Shown: positions 34,863 to 44,407 of the stretch, piece by piece | Numbering within the stretch: position 1 is the stretch's first letter | Layout of the letters: each line of letters opens with the position of its first letter | Assembly: GCF_900105135.1 (NCBI RefSeq) | Contig: NZ_LT629741.1 | Location: 2,829,001 to 2,893,000, forward strand | Length of the DNA stretch: 64,000 nt | Source of the DNA: Gramella sp. MAR_2010_147 | GTDB taxonomy: Bacteria > Bacteroidota > Bacteroidia > Flavobacteriales > Flavobacteriaceae | Reading direction: 5' to 3' | Translations under genes and position numbers: made by a program | Notes under the pieces: model-generated | Databases searched by the model: none | What the model saw: only the letters and a program-made list of their open reading frames with translations | What the model was told of the DNA's origin: nothing

Positions 34863-36227
34863 TTAATAGTAGTCTCTTACCTGTTCCAGTATTTTGGTCA
34901 TTCCTTCTTTTAATTCTGAAGTTGAAACCGTATAATTACTATTCATAAAGCTAAAAATAAGAATTCTTCCCTTTTTAGTGATAAGGAAACCACTTAGACT
35001 ATGATTGTTTCTTAAAGTTCCTGTTTTGGCATAAATGTATGGTGTTTCAGCTTTATAGTAATTTTTTAAAGTTCCAGATTCGCCTCCCACGGCCAGTATT
35101 TTAAAAAGTTTTTCTGTAGGTATTTCTTCTTCTATTTTCTCGATCAGCCTTACCATCGATCTTGGAGTGAATAAATTATATCTGGAAAGACCTGACCCAT
35201 CATACCACATTGGCTCATCTGGCAGATCCTGAAGATAATTCTCTTTCATGTAATCTATAGCGATACTTGTTTTTAAAGTATCAGATACTTTATCTGCAGC
35301 CATCAACAGGATTTGTTCGGCAATAAAATTATCACTTGCCTGCATCATTCTTTTGTAAATACTATCAGCAGAGACACTGTAAACTGTATTTTCCAAATCA
35401 CTGCTTTTTAATTTGCCATGATAAACTTCTACGGGTTTATTAATTGTATCCGAAATGATTTCTGTTATAAGCTTGTGAGAGAAATTAAAAGGAATGTATT
35501 GAGTGAAATTTTCTTCTCTCTTAAAATCCTGGAATTCCATACTATTTGACGCAATATTTCTTTGGGTGTATTTATTTGTGGGATCTGTTGGATTTACCGA
35601 TGCGATAGAATCCTGAAATAATTTAGGGTAAACCGTAGGAGTATTTGAACCTTTATTAAATTTAATTTCCAACAGGTTGCCATAAACGGGCAGGTCAATC
35701 TTTTCTGCAGAATAGTAAGAGTCGTAATCATCCCAGGCCCATCCAGAACCAAGTCGCTTTTCTTTATAAACGGGAGGAGCATAGAATAATTTGTATGCAT
35801 TGTGTTTTAAAAAACCATGTACTTTTGATTCTGGCAGATGAGGATTAAGAAAAGAAGGGTCTCCTGTGCCTCTAAAAATTAAGCTGTCACCTTTAATGGT
35901 GTACTTCAGGGCCGGGATTGAGTCTCCTATGATTTTCAAACCTGTATAAAGTGTAAATAATTTAGTGTTCGAAGCCGGTGTAAAATATTTGTCCGCATCA
36001 TGGGTATAGAGCATGCTATTCTCTGCGGGATCGTAAATAGCTAATCCAGTAAAACCTTGATTAAATACTCTTGATTCACGAAAATCTGCTTCTATTTTTT
36101 TGTTCGTTTTCTTTATTGCGGAACAGGAAGCGAGTATAAAGGAAATAAAAATAATTAAGGATAGTCTCTTAACAATTGTTGAGGTATATACGCTTGTTTT
36201 TAGGTTTTTAATCTGTAGTGATACCAT
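34863..36227 (-). CDS. dacB: PBP4-type D-alanyl-D-alanine carboxypeptidase/endopeptidase (S13)
   Basis: Peptidoglycan DD-peptidase of 454 residues. The signal has an unusually long N-region and a lipobox-like ILASC (Cys 35), suggesting a lipoprotein. Catalytic motifs: SxxK as Ser86-Asn-Thr-Lys89 in TPASNTKLF, SxN in QASDNFIAEQ, and KTG in YAKTGTLRN. The S13-type insert between the SxxK and SxN motifs is present. It is transcribed divergently from the SusC gene. Confidence 0.9.
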   Translation of the reverse strand: MVSLQIKNLKTSVYTSTIVKRLSLIIFISFILASCSAIKKTNKKIEADFRESRVFNQGFTGLAIYDPAENSMLYTHDADKYFTPASNTKLFTLYTGLKIIGDSIPALKYTIKGDSLIFRGTGDPSFLNPHLPESKVHGFLKHNAYKLFYAPPVYKEKRLGSGWAWDDYDSYYSAEKIDLPVYGNLLEIKFNKGSNTPTVYPKLFQDSIASVNPTDPTNKYTQRNIASNSMEFQDFKREENFTQYIPFNFSHKLITEIISDTINKPVEVYHGKLKSSDLENTVYSVSADSIYKRMMQASDNFIAEQILLMAADKVSDTLKTSIAIDYMKENYLQDLPDEPMWYDGSGLSRYNLFTPRSMVRLIEKIEEEIPTEKLFKILAVGGESGTLKNYYKAETPYIYAKTGTLRNNHSLSGFLITKKGRILIFSFMNSNYTVSTSELKEGMTKILEQVRDYY

Positions 36228-36365
36228 GGTGTTAAGGCAGGTTTAGGGTATTGAATGTTGAAATATGGTTAATAATAATGAAATATTTTAATAAGGTAGT
36301 GAACTTTTGTAAAATAATATATGTTATATTTAAACTTCATTCACAATTACTTAACAAATTAAGGT

Positions 36366-39300
36366 ATGAAATTAAAAACTTTAATGATGGCCTTTTTGGC
36401 TGTTTTTCAATTTGCAACCTTGTCAGCACAAGAAAACTCTGTTAACGGTCTGGTAACCGGATCTGAGAACGGAGAACCTCTTATGGGGGTGAATGTTGTG
36501 ATCAAGGACACAAATCGGGGAACCGTAACCGATTTTGAAGGAAATTATCAAATTAATGTTCAATCTGGAGAAACCATTGTATTCTCATCACTTGGGTTTG
36601 AGACACAGGAAATTCCATACTCAGGTCAATCTACTCTGGATGTCACTTTGGTGGCAGACCTGGAGAGTCTCGATGAGGTAGTTGTGACTTCCTTTGGGAT
36701 TGAACAGGAGAAAAAATCACTTGGTTATGCTGTACAGGAAATAGATTCAGAAGAAATCGCAAAAACCAAGCAGCAAAACCTTGTAAGTGCTTTGCAGGGT
36801 CAGGCAGCCGGTGTTCAGGTGACGAACTCCGGAGGTGCTCCGGGCATGAGTGCTCGAATTATTATCAGGGGTGTTAATTCTCTTGACCCTAATGCAGACA
36901 ATCAGCCACTATTCGTAATCGATGGGGTTCCGATAGACAATTCAACTATAGAATCGAATGGTACGCCTCGTGGACTTTCTAATCGTGCCGCTGATATTAA
37001 TCCGAATGATATTGAATCCCTTAACATTCTGAAAGGCGCTGCCGCAACTGCTCTTTACGGAGTAAGAGCCGCCAATGGAGCTGTTATTATTACAACCAAA
37101 AAAGGGAAGGCTGGTAGAGTGAGAATTAATTTGAATAGTTCTGTGGGATTTGATGAGATTAATCAGTATCCGGAATTTCAGGAAACATATGGTCAGGGAT
37201 TCTCGGGAGTATATGATCCAACTTCTTTTTGGCCTAACTGGGGTCCTTCAATGGAAGAAATCAATCAAATAGATCCTGATGTTAGGTTTCATGATATATG
37301 GTCTGATGCTATGAGAACCGGTGTGCAAATAGATAACAATATTAGTATATCTGGAGGTGGTGAAAATGCTACGTTTTACGGTTCAATAGGGAAGCTGGAT
37401 CAGGAAGGAATTATTCCATTCAGTGACTGGGCAAGAACTTCGGCGAAATTAAGTGGAGAGGTTAAGTTTAGTGAGAAGTTTAAATTCTCAGGAAATATAA
37501 ATTATACTGTTTCAGGAGGTAACCGTGTGCCACATGATCGATTTATGGAACGTTTAGTTTATTGGACTCCCAATCACGATGTGGAAGATTATATTAATCC
37601 AGACGGTACCATGAATACTTATCAAAATACGAATCCAATCTACGATGCTCGTTTTAGTACTTTTGAGGATGAGGTAAATAGAACCGTAGGTAATTTGAGA
37701 TTTACGTACAGTCCGTTAGAATGGTTAGACCTTAATTATTTAATTGGAACAGATTATTATAGTGATAGAAGAACAGAGATTACACCTGGACCTCTGGGAA
37801 TTGATGGAGAAGTTCCACTGAGTAGCACTGGATTCATAACAGAAACCAGGATTAACAGTAGAGATATTAACTCTAACTTTTATATAACTCTTAAAAAGGA
37901 CTGGAACGAAAAATTGAATACAACCTTGCGTTTAGGTAATGATATTTTTGAAAGAGATTATGAAAGAGTAGATGCGACCGGTGAAAATTTTGTGATCCCA
38001 AGATTTTATGATTTAAGTTATGCGAGCCAGATTTCAAATTCCCAGGATAAAAGAAAAAGAAGACTGGTGGGAGTTTACGGGGACCTCATGCTCAATTACG
38101 CTGAAACCATTTTCTTAAATGTTACTGCAAGAAATGACTGGACTTCTACATTGCCTATTGGTAATAATTCATTTTTCTACCCTTCGGTTAATTTAGGATA
38201 TGTATTTACTGAAAGCTTTGAACAGCCAGATTGGTTTACCTTTGGTAAAGTAAGAGGTTCCTGGGCACAGGTTGGTAAGGATACCGATCCATACCTGATT
38301 GGGCAAACTTATGCTTCACCTTCTATTTATCCTTTAGGCGGTCAGGTTGGATTTACCAGATTTAGCCAGTTTGGTGATCTTGAATTAAAACCTGAAAAAA
38401 CTACGGCCATAGAATTTGGAACCGACCTTCGATTCTTCGAAAACAGGTTAGGAGTAGATGTTACCTGGTATAAATCTAATAGTAAAGATCAAATCATACC
38501 GGTGCCTGTTAGTGAAACAGCAGGTTTTTCAACTTTTGTGACCAATGCCGGAGAAATTGAAAACAGGGGATGGGAATTTATCTTAAGAGGAACCCCGATT
38601 AAACAGGAAGACTTTAGGTGGGATGTTTCTTTTAATGCGTCATATAATAAAAATGAAGTTAAAAGTATTAGGGAAGGTATAGAAGAAATTGTGGTTGGTG
38701 GCCAGTTTGGATACGGAGGGTCTTCCGTTACTATAAAGCTTCTGGAAGGTGAGCCATACGGTAATATTTTTGGAACCAGCTATTCCAGATTAGGAGCAGA
38801 CCCTAATAGTATTTATCTGAAGGAAGGACTTCCAATCATTATTGGAGAGAATGGCTTTCCAGATAGAAATAGCAGTCAGCTTGTTTTGGGTAACACAACT
38901 CCAAAATGGATTGGTGGTTTAAAGAATGATTTTACTTATAAAGGTTTTGACTTTTCTTTTCTGGTAGACTTCCGGGCGGGAGTTGATCAATACAATCAAT
39001 ATGATAACTTCTTTTCTGCATTTGGTATAGCAGAATATACTTTAAATCGAAATGAAACCATTGTTTTTGATGGGGTGCTCGCCGATGGATCTCCAAATAC
39101 ACAGCAAGTTTGGCTTGGGCAGGGAGAAGGTCCTGATGGAAGAAATTACGGTGCCGGATTTTATAGGAATACCTATCGTACGGTAAGTGAAAACTTTGTT
39201 CAGGATGCTGCATTCATAAAATTGAGAAATGTAACCCTGGCATATAATTTTCAGGAGAATGTGCTCAATGCGTTGCCATTTGAATCGGCAAGGTTGTCTG

Positions 39301-39452
39301 TAGCTGCGAATAATATTATCTTATATACTCCGTGGGACGGGTTCGATCCTGAGTCATTTAGCTCAGGAGCCGGAGGAAATGCTACTGGTTTGACAGGATT
39401 GGGTTATCCGGGTGTTCGAAGCTTATTTTTCACGCTAAACCTTGGACTTTAA
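36366..39452 (+). CDS. SusC/RagA-family TonB-dependent outer-membrane transporter
   Basis: 1028 residues. Signal peptide (FQFATLSAQ) then a carboxypeptidase-regulatory-like domain (about 25-100, VNGLVTGSENGEPLMGVNVV), a TonB-box-like DEVVVTSFGI, the plug (about 115-230, with LQGQAAGVQVTNSGGAPG and NILKGAAATALYG) and a 22-strand barrel. Paired with SusD 18 bases downstream. SusCD complexes import oligomers: glycans or, in RagAB, peptides. Surrounding peptidoglycan peptidases hint at a peptide or muropeptide substrate (inference). Confidence 0.94.
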   Translation: MKLKTLMMAFLAVFQFATLSAQENSVNGLVTGSENGEPLMGVNVVIKDTNRGTVTDFEGNYQINVQSGETIVFSSLGFETQEIPYSGQSTLDVTLVADLESLDEVVVTSFGIEQEKKSLGYAVQEIDSEEIAKTKQQNLVSALQGQAAGVQVTNSGGAPGMSARIIIRGVNSLDPNADNQPLFVIDGVPIDNSTIESNGTPRGLSNRAADINPNDIESLNILKGAAATALYGVRAANGAVIITTKKGKAGRVRINLNSSVGFDEINQYPEFQETYGQGFSGVYDPTSFWPNWGPSMEEINQIDPDVRFHDIWSDAMRTGVQIDNNISISGGGENATFYGSIGKLDQEGIIPFSDWARTSAKLSGEVKFSEKFKFSGNINYTVSGGNRVPHDRFMERLVYWTPNHDVEDYINPDGTMNTYQNTNPIYDARFSTFEDEVNRTVGNLRFTYSPLEWLDLNYLIGTDYYSDRRTEITPGPLGIDGEVPLSSTGFITETRINSRDINSNFYITLKKDWNEKLNTTLRLGNDIFERDYERVDATGENFVIPRFYDLSYASQISNSQDKRKRRLVGVYGDLMLNYAETIFLNVTARNDWTSTLPIGNNSFFYPSVNLGYVFTESFEQPDWFTFGKVRGSWAQVGKDTDPYLIGQTYASPSIYPLGGQVGFTRFSQFGDLELKPEKTTAIEFGTDLRFFENRLGVDVTWYKSNSKDQIIPVPVSETAGFSTFVTNAGEIENRGWEFILRGTPIKQEDFRWDVSFNASYNKNEVKSIREGIEEIVVGGQFGYGGSSVTIKLLEGEPYGNIFGTSYSRLGADPNSIYLKEGLPIIIGENGFPDRNSSQLVLGNTTPKWIGGLKNDFTYKGFDFSFLVDFRAGVDQYNQYDNFFSAFGIAEYTLNRNETIVFDGVLADGSPNTQQVWLGQGEGPDGRNYGAGFYRNTYRTVSENFVQDAAFIKLRNVTLAYNFQENVLNALPFESARLSVAANNIILYTPWDGFDPESFSSGAGGNATGLTGLGYPGVRSLFFTLNLGL

Positions 39453-39470
39453 AATTTAAAAATTTTCGAT

Positions 39471-40883
39471 ATGAAATTTAAAATAAATAAATACAAATAT
39501 GTAATCCTTGCGTTTGCGTTTTTGCTTGTCTCATGCGATGATTACCTGGATATTAATGAGAATCCTAACAATCCAACCGAAGCACCTTTGGCGGGATTGA
39601 TGGTGAATTCAACATTTGAAACTGCGCAGAATACTTTCAGAATGGGTGATATAGCGACAAATTATGTGCAGTATCTGGCGTCTCCCAATGAAGCAAGTTC
39701 TTCAGATATTATGGAGCCGGTGAGTTATAGCGGTACCTGGAGAGCTCTTTATAACGTTATGACCGATATTAACGATATGATTCTGAAAGCACAGAATGAA
39801 GAAGCGAATCATTATGAGGGGATAGGACAAATTCTTATGGCTTATAATTTAGCTTTAACAGTTGATGCCTGGGGAGATGTTCCGTATAGTGAAGGTTTTA
39901 ATTTTGTTACTGTAACCCCATCTTTTGATGACGATGCGCAATTGTACACAGAAATTTTAGGACTTCTTGATCTAGGAATAGCGAATCTTTCTATGGAAAC
40001 CAGTACCTCTGTAGGTAACGATGATTTTATTTATAACGGTGACGCAGAGAACTGGATCAAATTTGCATACATGCTAAAAGCTCGATATCTCAACCATTAT
40101 AGTGAAACGGGTAGTTATGATCCCAATGCTGTTCTTTCTGCTCTGGAAAATGGATTCGAAAGCAATGCTGATGATGCTCAAATGGAATATTTTGAAGAAG
40201 AATTTAATCCCTGGGCAGATGTAGCTATAGATAATGCGAATCTGTTTCTTGGAGGATGGATTTCAGAACAGTTTATTGAAGCTCTGGACGGAACCACTTT
40301 TGGAGTTGAAGATCCGCGATTGCCATTGATGGTCGGAGCTACCGATGATGGGGAATACATAGGTACTGAGAATGGAGCAGGTAGAGGAAATGCCCCGGAA
40401 CAGGGAGCAAGATCTGTTCTGGAAGAAGGTGATTTCTACACTACCAGGCAGGGGCCGGTTTTAATAGCAACTTATGCCGAACAGAAATTTATAGAAGCTG
40501 AAGCTGCTTTCGGAATTGATAAAGCCAGATCCTATCAGGCATATCTTGATGGCATAAGAGCTCATATGGAAAAAGTAGGAGTAGAAGCATCTGAAATCGA
40601 TGCTTATATAAACTCTGATGAGGTAAGCATGGGTGTAGATGCCTTCACAATGCAAGATATTTTCAAGGAAAAGTGGGTGTCTTTGTTTCTTAATCCGGAA
40701 GCATGGGTGGATGCACGACGTTTTGACTATGGCTACGAGAATTTTGATCTACCAGAAAATATTAATCCAGATTTAAATGGAATGTTTATTAGAAGACTGG
40801 CCTATCCAGATTCAGAAGTAAGCAGAAATGGTAATAACGTGCCAGATGTGACCTTACTGGATCCTGTCTTCTGGGATGAATAA
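39471..40883 (+). CDS. SusD/RagB-family outer-membrane lipoprotein
   Basis: 470 residues, lipoprotein with signal ending FLLVSC (Cys at 22), then DDYLDINENPNNPTEA, the usual SusD N-terminus. The helical TPR-like core and the C-terminal W-x-D-x-R-R-like segment (NPEAWVDARRFDYGYEN) match the SusD-like_2 group often found in peptide or unknown-substrate systems. Forms the lid of the SusC transporter. A strong terminator closes the pair. Confidence 0.92.
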   Translation: MKFKINKYKYVILAFAFLLVSCDDYLDINENPNNPTEAPLAGLMVNSTFETAQNTFRMGDIATNYVQYLASPNEASSSDIMEPVSYSGTWRALYNVMTDINDMILKAQNEEANHYEGIGQILMAYNLALTVDAWGDVPYSEGFNFVTVTPSFDDDAQLYTEILGLLDLGIANLSMETSTSVGNDDFIYNGDAENWIKFAYMLKARYLNHYSETGSYDPNAVLSALENGFESNADDAQMEYFEEEFNPWADVAIDNANLFLGGWISEQFIEALDGTTFGVEDPRLPLMVGATDDGEYIGTENGAGRGNAPEQGARSVLEEGDFYTTRQGPVLIATYAEQKFIEAEAAFGIDKARSYQAYLDGIRAHMEKVGVEASEIDAYINSDEVSMGVDAFTMQDIFKEKWVSLFLNPEAWVDARRFDYGYENFDLPENINPDLNGMFIRRLAYPDSEVSRNGNNVPDVTLLDPVFWDE

Positions 40884-40897
40884 AAATTAATTAATTT

Positions 40898-40927
40898 AAA
40901 GCCCTGTCTTTGGCAGGGCTTTTTTTA
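40898..40927 (+). terminator. Intrinsic terminator of the susCD pair
   Basis: A 9-bp stem (AAAGCCCTG 40898-40906 with CAGGGCTTT 40914-40922), 7-base loop, and T tract to 40927. Confidence 0.88.
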
Positions 40928-40975
40928 TATAAAATAATTTAAATGAAGACTTGAAAGATATACGTCATAATCGGG

Positions 40976-41608
40976 ATGCTCTTTATATTTCTGGGTTCAT
41001 GTAAATCTCCAGGAATCATAGATAAACCTATAAACTTTGAAGAGGATCGCATAGATCTAACTTTGGAATATATGCAGGATCGTTATGGGCTGGACAGAAA
41101 ATCACCTGAAATAGATCCAAAGATGATCGTTTTGTATTGGACGGCAATTCCAACACTTGAAGATTCATTTCAGGCATTCAAAAGTTCAAAATTGCCTCAA
41201 TCCAGGGAAGCGATTTCAGGAGCGAGTCAGTTAAATGTATCTGCACATTTCCTGGTAGCTAGAGATGGTACTATTTATAGGTTAATGCCTGAAACCATGA
41301 TGGCCCGGCATGTCATTGGATTGAATCATACCGCCATTGGGGTTGAAAACGTGGGAGGAACTAAAGATACTCCGCTTACAAATGCCCAATTAAAATCCAA
41401 TATCTGGCTGGTTAATTATTTAAGTGGTAAATATGACATTCAATATGTAATTGGTCATTATGAATATACCAACTTTGAAGATCATGAATTATGGTTGGAG
41501 AAAGATTCAGGCTATAGAACAGAAAAGGTTGACCCTGGCGAAGATTTTATGAAAGCAGTTAGAGATGCAACACAAAACAGGAATTTCAGGAAAGTTCCTT
41601 CAAAATAA
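40976..41608 (+). CDS. AmiD-like N-acetylmuramoyl-L-alanine amidase, probably inactivated
   Basis: Amidase_2 family; members cleave the MurNAc-L-Ala bond. The open frame gives 210 residues, beginning with only eight residues before the lipobox Cys (MLFIFLGSC). In the same frame ATG 40943 would give MKT-stop-KIYVIIGMLFIFLGSC, a normal lipoprotein signal interrupted by TGA at 40952-40954. The zinc site is also damaged: the first ligand, His in the family motif (V-L-H-W-T-A), is Tyr54 here (VLYWTA, codon TAT). The second His (VIGHYEY) and Asp (KVDPGEDF) remain. It is followed after 5 bases by the M14 peptidase gene. Likely a decaying gene. Confidence 0.78.
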   Translation: MLFIFLGSCKSPGIIDKPINFEEDRIDLTLEYMQDRYGLDRKSPEIDPKMIVLYWTAIPTLEDSFQAFKSSKLPQSREAISGASQLNVSAHFLVARDGTIYRLMPETMMARHVIGLNHTAIGVENVGGTKDTPLTNAQLKSNIWLVNYLSGKYDIQYVIGHYEYTNFEDHELWLEKDSGYRTEKVDPGEDFMKAVRDATQNRNFRKVPSK

Positions 41609-41613
41609 TAAAT

Positions 41614-43080
41614 ATGAAAAGAATTTTTATACAGGTTTTAGCGGTATTGGTGATTTCTAATATTTCAATAGCTCAAAATGATGAATTTTCAGAGGAACTA
41701 TTTGAAGGATATTCAGAATTTAAAGAAAAAGAGATCACGAAAAGAAGAATTAAACATAAAGATGTTATTTCTCTTTTGGAAAAACTGATGTCTGACGAAG
41801 ATATTAAATTTCAAAAAGTAGGAGAATCCATTAAAGGCCGAAGTCTTAATCTAATAAGTTTAGGTACTGGTAAAACTGATGTTTTTCTCTGGTCACAGAT
41901 GCATGGAGACGAATCTACTGCGACCATGGCTATTTTTGATATTCTCAATTTTTTTAAATCAGATGAATTTGAAGATGAAAAAAGAATAATGCTGAAGGAA
42001 TTAAAAATTCACTTTCTGCCCATGCTTAATCCTGATGGAGCTGAAAAGTTTACCCGGCGTAATGCTCTGGGGATAGATGTAAATCGTGATGCGCTGCGAC
42101 TTCAGTCTCCAGAGGCGAAAACATTAAAAAGAATAAGAGATAGTCTTGATGCTGATTTTGGTTTTAATCTTCACGATCAAAGTAAATATTACAATGCCGA
42201 AAGGACTGAAAAGCCGGCTACGATCTCTTTCCTGGCTCCGGCTTATAATTATGAAAAAGAGATAAACGAAGTTCGGGGAAATGCGATGAAAATTATTGTG
42301 GGGATGAATAAAGTGCTTCAAAAGTATGCTCCGGGACAGGTGGGTAGATATAATGATGATTTTGAACCAAGAGCTTTTGGAGATAATATTCAGAAATGGG
42401 GTACAAGTACAATTTTAATAGAGTCTGGAGGCTATCCAAATGATCCTGAAAAACAGGAGATCCGAAAATTAAATTTCGTGAGTATTCTTGCAGCCCTTAA
42501 TGCTATTGCTACTGAAAGTTATAAGAATGAAGAAATTTCAGAATACGAAAACATTCCAAATAACGACAGAATGTTATTTGATCTTAAATTAACCGGGTTA
42601 CATTATGAGATGGATGGAGAGGATTTTGTGCTGGATATTGGTATAAACAGATCTGAAACCGATCTGGAAGGAAATTCAGATTTTTACTATTCAGGAAGAA
42701 TAGCAGATCAGGGAGACCTTTCTACAAGTTATGGTTATGAGGAGGTTGATGCTAGTGGTTTAAAATTGGAAATGGGTGAAATTTATCCTGAGACAATAAA
42801 CTCTAAACGCGAATTAGATGATCTTGATCCCGTCAATTTACTAAAAGAGGGATATGCATATTTACATGTTAGCTCTGAAATGATGGATAAAAAACACTCC
42901 AATTATCCCTTGAATATGGTTTCAGAGGATTTTACCCTGGAAAAAGATTTACAACCAGGAACGGGAGCAAATTTTTTCCTTTATAAAGATGGGGAAGTGA
43001 AGTATGCTATTATTAATGGATTTTTGAGTAATCTGGAAGAGCCTCACGAGGATATAAAAAACACTATAATTTATAATTAG
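41614..43080 (+). CDS. M14-family zinc carboxypeptidase
   Basis: Secreted peptidase of 488 residues: signal peptide to about residue 20 (SNISIAQ), then the M14 catalytic domain with HxxE in QMHGDEST (His97, Glu100), substrate-binding GIDVNRDA, the third zinc His in FNLHDQSK and the catalytic Glu in ILIESGG. A beta-rich C-terminal region of about 180 residues is not recognised. M14 includes peptidoglycan-peptide amidases such as MpaA, which would suit the neighbouring genes, but specificity is not visible. Confidence 0.87.
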   Translation: MKRIFIQVLAVLVISNISIAQNDEFSEELFEGYSEFKEKEITKRRIKHKDVISLLEKLMSDEDIKFQKVGESIKGRSLNLISLGTGKTDVFLWSQMHGDESTATMAIFDILNFFKSDEFEDEKRIMLKELKIHFLPMLNPDGAEKFTRRNALGIDVNRDALRLQSPEAKTLKRIRDSLDADFGFNLHDQSKYYNAERTEKPATISFLAPAYNYEKEINEVRGNAMKIIVGMNKVLQKYAPGQVGRYNDDFEPRAFGDNIQKWGTSTILIESGGYPNDPEKQEIRKLNFVSILAALNAIATESYKNEEISEYENIPNNDRMLFDLKLTGLHYEMDGEDFVLDIGINRSETDLEGNSDFYYSGRIADQGDLSTSYGYEEVDASGLKLEMGEIYPETINSKRELDDLDPVNLLKEGYAYLHVSSEMMDKKHSNYPLNMVSEDFTLEKDLQPGTGANFFLYKDGEVKYAIINGFLSNLEEPHEDIKNTIIYN

Positions 43081-43132
43081 TGCGATTGGTTTATTCAGTC
43101 CTTCTTAAGTAATTTAGAAGTTATAGTTTCCT

Positions 43133-43140
43133 TATCTTTG
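43133..43140 (+). promoter_or_regulatory. -7 element immediately before queE
   Basis: TATCTTTG (TAnnTTTG) ends 6 bases before the ATG at 43147, so transcription would begin at or next to the start codon, giving a leaderless or nearly leaderless mRNA. Confidence 0.4.
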
Positions 43141-43146
43141 CAGGCT

Positions 43147-43779
43147 ATGATTTCAGAAGAGACAAGAGAGCTGGTAGACAGAGGAGTGATGCTTCCTTTA
43201 ATGGAAGAATTCTATACGATACAGGGAGAAGGTTTTCATAAGGGGACCGCGGCTTATTTTATTAGAATAGGCGGTTGCGATGTAGGTTGTCACTGGTGCG
43301 ATGTGAAAGAAAGCTGGGATGCAGAAGTTCATCCGCCAACACATGTTGGACAAATAGTTGAAAATGCCATTAAGTATAGTAAAACGATTGTGATTACCGG
43401 AGGGGAGCCACTTACCTGGGACATGACAACATTAACCACTAATCTTAAGAATCAGGGCTGTGATATCCATATTGAAACTTCCGGAGCTTATGACCTCTCA
43501 GGGACCTGGGATTGGATATGTCTTTCGCCTAAGAAAATAAAACTCCCGAAGAATGAAATTTATCCCGTTGCAAACGAACTGAAAGTGATTGTCTTTAATA
43601 AACATGATCTTAAATTTGCAGAGGAGCAGGCAGCAAAGGTAAATAAGGATTGTATTCTTTATCTGCAGCCGGAATGGAGCAAAAGAGAGGAGATAATTCC
43701 ATTAATAGTAGATTATGTAATGGCTAATCCTAAATGGAAGGTGTCTTTGCAAACACATAAATACCTGAATATTCCATAA
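43147..43779 (+). CDS. queE: 7-carboxy-7-deazaguanine synthase QueE
   Basis: Radical SAM enzyme making the 7-deazaguanine core of queuosine. About 210 residues. FYTIQGEGFHKGTAAYFIRIGGCDVGCHWCDVKE (in two parts here: QGEGFHKG and CDVGCHWCDVKE) holds the CxxxCxxC cluster motif and the family QGEG motif; ITGGEP follows. The start is ATG 43147; a TTG 9 bases earlier lies inside the -7 element. No other queuosine genes are near. Closed by a strong terminator. Confidence 0.93.
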   Translation: MISEETRELVDRGVMLPLMEEFYTIQGEGFHKGTAAYFIRIGGCDVGCHWCDVKESWDAEVHPPTHVGQIVENAIKYSKTIVITGGEPLTWDMTTLTTNLKNQGCDIHIETSGAYDLSGTWDWICLSPKKIKLPKNEIYPVANELKVIVFNKHDLKFAEEQAAKVNKDCILYLQPEWSKREEIIPLIVDYVMANPKWKVSLQTHKYLNIP

Positions 43780-43780
43780 A

Positions 43781-43806
43781 AAAAACGCCCTTCATGGGCG
43801 TTTTTA
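43781..43806. terminator. Bidirectional terminator between queE and the DUF2911 gene
   Basis: A 10-bp perfect stem (43781-43790 with 43796-43805), loop TTCAT, A and T tracts on either side; serves both convergent genes. Confidence 0.9.
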
Positions 43807-43828
43807 GATTACTTTATTTTGTATAAGG

Positions 43829-44407
43829 TTATTTAACAGATTCAAAAGGAACTTTCACATAACTGTCATCCCATCCAATTAAAAGATCTGCGCCTTTATT
43901 AGACTCCTGGAATGCCATTGAAAGAGACTCAATAGTATTTGGAGCCTGTCTTACAGGAACGTTAATCCTGACTTTGTCCTCCTTATCGGTATATTCATAA
44001 GAACCCCATGTATTGGTTTTGTTATTTAGAATAACCGTCCATTCTTTTTCACCTGGAATAGAGTATAGCGTGTAAGTTCCCGCCTTTACTACAGCATTTG
44101 CTACTTTCATATCCTGGTATAATGTAAGTTCGGTAGCTTCATTCGCTCCCGTTCTCCATACCTCACCATAAGGTATAAGTTTTCCGAAGATCTCTCTATC
44201 CCTTTTTTGTGGTCGGCTATAGATCACTCGGGCAACGGCCACATCATTCTTGTCTCTATACAAAGCAAGATCCATAGGGCTTGCATCCATTTTGGAGAAT
44301 TTCAGCTCTTCTTTAGAAAAATTCACCTTGTCCTCTTCCTGTGCATTTACAGGATTCGCGATCAATAAACAAATAAGGCTTATTCCGCCTAGTATTAGAT
44401 TTTTCAT
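43829..44407 (-). CDS. DUF2911 family exported protein
   Basis: 192 residues with a Sec signal peptide (LLIANPVNAQ). The mature part carries the DUF2911 hallmarks: ARVIYSRPQKRDREIFGKL, LIPYGEVWRTGANEATEL and KAGTYTLYSIPGEKEWTVILN. Members are common in Bacteroidota, but the function is unknown; the fold suggests an immunoglobulin-like or beta-sandwich domain. Stands alone, divergent from asnB. Confidence 0.88.
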   Translation of the reverse strand: MKNLILGGISLICLLIANPVNAQEEDKVNFSKEELKFSKMDASPMDLALYRDKNDVAVARVIYSRPQKRDREIFGKLIPYGEVWRTGANEATELTLYQDMKVANAVVKAGTYTLYSIPGEKEWTVILNNKTNTWGSYEYTDKEDKVRINVPVRQAPNTIESLSMAFQESNKGADLLIGWDDSYVKVPFESVK

